Shown here one piece after another: positions 13,262 to 16,143 of a DNA stretch of 16,143 bases (positions within the stretch are counted from its first letter, which is position 1; every line of letters starts with the position of its first letter). Under the pieces are notes generated by a model. The model worked only from the letters and a program-made list of their open reading frames with translations. It ran no database searches and was not told where the DNA came from. Made by a program: the position numbers and the translations under genes. Source of the stretch: Spirochaetia bacterium UBA5368 (GTDB taxonomy: Bacteria > Spirochaetota > UBA4802 > UBA5368); the NCBI GenBank assembly GCA_002407865.1, contig DHPI01000051.1, positions 19,492 through 35,634 of the forward strand. The letters run 5' to 3'.

Positions 13262-16143
13262 ATGAAATTTCTCAAGGAGTTCAGCTATCCTGATATTTTC
13301 CAAAGAAGGATAATGCTGTATAACGCCTTTTTTTCGTTTACCGTTCTCGGATTTATATATGCGAGCGCCTCTATTTTACTGCGGTATTATTCCCCGTACG
13401 CTTCGATTTTCGGGATCATATTCCTGTACGCATTTATGGGGCTTTTTCTCGGCAACATAGCCGCAAAACTCGTGTTCAATACCATAAAAAAATTCCGGGC
13501 GGTCTACATCGCGTCCGACCTGCTGTTTATTGCCGCGTGCGTCGTATTTATATTAAGAAAACTCATTTTTCCCGCGAGCGGGGAGCCGCTGCTGCACCTG
13601 TTCTCAAAATCGGATATCCTTATACACGCGATATCGCTGTGCATCATGTTTTTTGCGGGTTTTAAAGTAACGTATTTTCTAAAAATTGCATGCGGCGATT
13701 TCATAGACGACAAAAAAGGCCTGATAACCTTCTTTTCGCTGCTGCTTGCCGGCATGGTGTTCGGGATTGCGGTTGCATTCTGCACGTACCTGTTTCCCGC
13801 GGTGTATTATGGTTCTTTAGCGTTGCTTGCGCCTATCATTCCGACCGTCTTTCTTCTCAACCTTAATTTCAATCCGGCGCCCCTTTTCGCCCAGGAAATG
13901 AAAGATCATCATGACGATCTCCCCGTACAGAACGAGCAAACCTCGCGTGAAGATCTTTTCTATACGTATCTCAATTTCAGCTACATTATCGTTTACATGT
14001 TTTTAGGCTACGAAACGATACTCAGGCTGTTTGGCAATTTTCTGCATATCCAGATGCTTTTTTTCCTCACATGCGCATGCTTACTGCTCATCGGCTTTAC
14101 GCTGGCGCGCAGTGTAAAGCAGGCGTTCTGGCATATCTACAGCGAAATGCTGTATCCCGTTGCATTCGTACTTTTTCTGATCGTGTCGCATGTGTACAGA
14201 GAAACAATGAGTTTCTATACAGGGATTGCCATCTTCGCGCCTGTCTCGTTAATATTCGGGTTTTCCATTTATCATGCATTTTCGAACATCCTCACCAACT
14301 ATAATCACGCCGGACGATTCAAAATCGCTGACTTTTCGCTTTTCGTTCTGCCGCTTCCGATCATCGTCATAATGGGGTATCTGAAGCTGACAAACCTGTG
14401 GTTCTTCATACTGCTCTACGCGATAGCGCTGGTAAACATTATTATGCCCGGCATACATCTTATGCAACGCCCCATCAGCGCATACAAAAAGGCGGTCTAC
14501 TTTCTCTTTTCGCTGGTGTTCATTCCCCTTATTGTCGCGGCGCATCTCTATTACGGGATTGCGCTGGACAACAAGCTGTATGTTTCACCTTCGAGCAATT
14601 ATCAGGACCTCCGCGCAACAAATTACGGCGCCGATTTCATTACGCACAACACATCCGTGCTCTACCACGGAAGGCTGACATTTGTCTCGAATGACTCCAC
14701 AATAAAGAACCTGAAACGATCTCTTGTCCCGGCGCTCATTTTTTCAAACGACGAGCAGGCCGGCGCGCCGGTACTGGTCATGGACGGCAACAGCAAATAT
14801 TTTGCAAATCCCCTGATCGGATATTTCAATAACGCGACATGCATCGATTATGTTCCCGACAGCATTGTGGAGTATCCCGTTGTCCCGCTTTCGGGGGGAG
14901 AGTTTTATTTTTCGGAAAAAAAAGATACGCTGCGTTTTTTACACACCGGCGCAAAAAAGTACCGCGCCATTATCGATATTCCAAATCTATATGACCAGAC
15001 ATACAACCGTTTTAAATATACCAATGAGTATTATTCCATACTTAAAAAATCCATCGCCGCGGAGGGAATCTACTATCAGGTGTTCGACCTGTCGCACTGC
15101 CGGGCTGACTTTCTTTTTTCAGCCTGCGCCGAAATCCGAAAAACATTTCCCGCAACAGCAGGTTTTCTATTCTCCGACTACCTTGTGATTATGGCCGCAC
15201 GACACGCAGCATCGCTGCGAATAGCACCCGAGGGGATGTCCCGATTCACGGCGCTTTACACGGAAAAACCCGCCCTTGCCGCGTTATTCTATAACGATAT
15301 CCACCCTCTCGCACATTTTATCTTCACGGACATAAACGACATATCCGTCTACATGAAGGAGTCCGGCGTCTCACGCTTTTATTTTATGGAAGATCCGCGT
15401 CTTTTTTCATTCGATGAAAACCTGATAAATAATTATATTCGCATTAACACACGCATCCTCGATATCGTGCAAACGCCGCCGACAAATCCATATTTTAAAA
15501 TGATTATCGCCTCGAAACTCACGGGAAACTCGGCGATTCTCACGCTGCTGAAACAGGCGGGTCTGTACGAAACGTGGGGTGACGCCGAAAACGAATCGAT
15601 GATTCTCATGCAACTGAAGAGATATGCGGATTACAATCAGGAACTGCGCGCGTACATTTCAAAAATTCTGGCGCATAAAGAAGAATACTATTTCATTGAG
15701 GCCGTCCGCCTTGAAAAAAGCAAACAGTGGGAATCGGCGCGCAGCCATTACAGGGCCATTCTGAATCTCAACAAAAACAATTTCGAGGCAAATTACAGGA
15801 TGGGACTGCTCTCCATTACCCTCCAAAACCTCGACGACGCGTTCCAGTATCTTCAGTACGCAATGCAGTTGAAGAAGGACGACCTTAAGGTGCTGTACCA
15901 GATGGGCGTGCTTCTTTTTTCAAGCGGCAAGCCGCAGGAGGCTATCAACTATTTCAACAGGGTGGGAGACCTCAGGGAATATGCCGCGTCCACGGCGCAC
16001 TACCTCGGGCTCTGTTATGAAAACCTTGGCCGGGCCGCGGAAGCGAAAGTATATTACGAAAAGGCGCGGCAGCTCGATCCCAACGACTGCGCAATACAGA
16101 CAAGTCTCGATCCCAACGACTGCGCAATACAGACAAGTCTCGA
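13262..16143 (+). CDS. Polytopic membrane protein with degenerate spermidine-synthase-like domain and TPRs (3' partial)
   Basis: The frame is open for 960 codons and leaves the window without a stop. The ATG at 13262 is nine bases after GGAG (13249-13252), and an in-frame TGA at 13238 limits earlier starts. Residues 20-435 hold about 12 hydrophobic segments, with a charged loop at 210-230. Residues 440-650 look like the spermidine-synthase fold of fused membrane/spermidine-synthase proteins: SNYQDL (445-450) recalls the substrate-site SxYQ, LVMDGNSK (505-512) sits at the glycine-rich SAM loop, and YRAIIDIPN with YTNEYYSILKK and GIYYQV (568-607) matches the late Rossmann part. The GxGxG pattern is not recognisable, so catalysis is doubtful. 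Residues 806-945 contain about three TPR units ending AAEAKVYYEKARQLDPND. Possible roles are scaffolding or transport; the substrate is unknown. Confidence 0.88.
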   Translation, partial: MKFLKEFSYPDIFQRRIMLYNAFFSFTVLGFIYASASILLRYYSPYASIFGIIFLYAFMGLFLGNIAAKLVFNTIKKFRAVYIASDLLFIAACVVFILRKLIFPASGEPLLHLFSKSDILIHAISLCIMFFAGFKVTYFLKIACGDFIDDKKGLITFFSLLLAGMVFGIAVAFCTYLFPAVYYGSLALLAPIIPTVFLLNLNFNPAPLFAQEMKDHHDDLPVQNEQTSREDLFYTYLNFSYIIVYMFLGYETILRLFGNFLHIQMLFFLTCACLLLIGFTLARSVKQAFWHIYSEMLYPVAFVLFLIVSHVYRETMSFYTGIAIFAPVSLIFGFSIYHAFSNILTNYNHAGRFKIADFSLFVLPLPIIVIMGYLKLTNLWFFILLYAIALVNIIMPGIHLMQRPISAYKKAVYFLFSLVFIPLIVAAHLYYGIALDNKLYVSPSSNYQDLRATNYGADFITHNTSVLYHGRLTFVSNDSTIKNLKRSLVPALIFSNDEQAGAPVLVMDGNSKYFANPLIGYFNNATCIDYVPDSIVEYPVVPLSGGEFYFSEKKDTLRFLHTGAKKYRAIIDIPNLYDQTYNRFKYTNEYYSILKKSIAAEGIYYQVFDLSHCRADFLFSACAEIRKTFPATAGFLFSDYLVIMAARHAASLRIAPEGMSRFTALYTEKPALAALFYNDIHPLAHFIFTDINDISVYMKESGVSRFYFMEDPRLFSFDENLINNYIRINTRILDIVQTPPTNPYFKMIIASKLTGNSAILTLLKQAGLYETWGDAENESMILMQLKRYADYNQELRAYISKILAHKEEYYFIEAVRLEKSKQWESARSHYRAILNLNKNNFEANYRMGLLSITLQNLDDAFQYLQYAMQLKKDDLKVLYQMGVLLFSSGKPQEAINYFNRVGDLREYAASTAHYLGLCYENLGRAAEAKVYYEKARQLDPNDCAIQTSLDPNDCAIQTSL
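16073..16143. repeat. Exact 33-base tandem duplication at the window end
   Basis: Bases 16073-16105 are repeated identically at 16106-16138, and the first five bases of a third copy fill 16139-16143. In frame it encodes the 11-residue unit LDPNDCAIQTS. The TPR unit is 34 residues, so an 11-residue repeat is not part of the normal TPR pattern. Perfect identity right at the sequence end suggests an assembly artefact as readily as a real tandem duplication. Confidence 0.9.

Noticed and set aside
13081..13293. 70-codon plus-strand frame overlapping the start of the large membrane gene
   Set aside because: It has no ribosome-binding site, overlaps the better-supported start at 13262 in another frame, and spans promoter-like AT-rich DNA.

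Overview
The window reads as chromosomal DNA from a spirochaete. The first gene encodes a FlaB-type periplasmic flagellin that resembles Leptospira FlaB more closely than enteric FliC. An aldehyde:ferredoxin oxidoreductase further on points to anaerobic metabolism. The likely source is an uncultured or little-studied anaerobic spirochaete of the Leptospira-like branch; this is inference from protein resemblance, with no search run. No tRNA, rRNA, CRISPR array, insertion sequence or phage gene was seen.

Plus strand, 1-4351: an AT-rich promoter and leader region, flaB with a clear terminator, a decayed remnant of a hybrid sensor kinase (1185-1488), the DNA repair helicase pcrA, and a small STAS-domain anti-sigma-factor antagonist. 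The flaB leader has a hairpin presenting GGA in its loop, followed by a GGA-rich Shine-Dalgarno sequence. This is the layout expected of a CsrA-controlled flagellin message.

Minus strand, 4348-12977, read from high to low coordinates: (i) a DUF4234-like small membrane protein followed by a 690-residue protein with an N-terminal zinc ribbon, a long acidic linker and two C-terminal DUF4389 membrane modules; (ii) a DinG/YoaA-type iron-sulfur helicase; (iii) a MarR regulator, a short-chain dehydrogenase and a membrane-anchored protein of unknown family in one operon that ends in a strong hairpin terminator; (iv) an aldehyde:ferredoxin oxidoreductase with its own promoter and a symmetric operator-like site over the -10. 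The oxidoreductase converges on the STAS gene and the two overlap by 4 bases. Regulator, dehydrogenase and oxidoreductase together suggest a small regulon for aldehyde or short-chain carbonyl metabolism.

Plus strand, 13262 to the window end: an uninterrupted reading frame of 960 codons that runs off the window. It encodes a polytopic membrane protein fused to a degenerate spermidine-synthase-like domain and C-terminal TPR repeats. The glycine-rich SAM-binding loop is not recognisable, so it may be a pseudo-enzyme. The last 71 bases are an exact 33-base tandem repeat that stops at the window edge and may be an assembly artefact.

The most interesting items are the membrane-bound pseudo-spermidine-synthase/TPR protein, the divergent zinc ribbon-acidic linker-DUF4389 protein with its DUF4234 partner, the CsrA-like flaB leader, and the operator-like repeats around the MarR/oxidoreductase genes.
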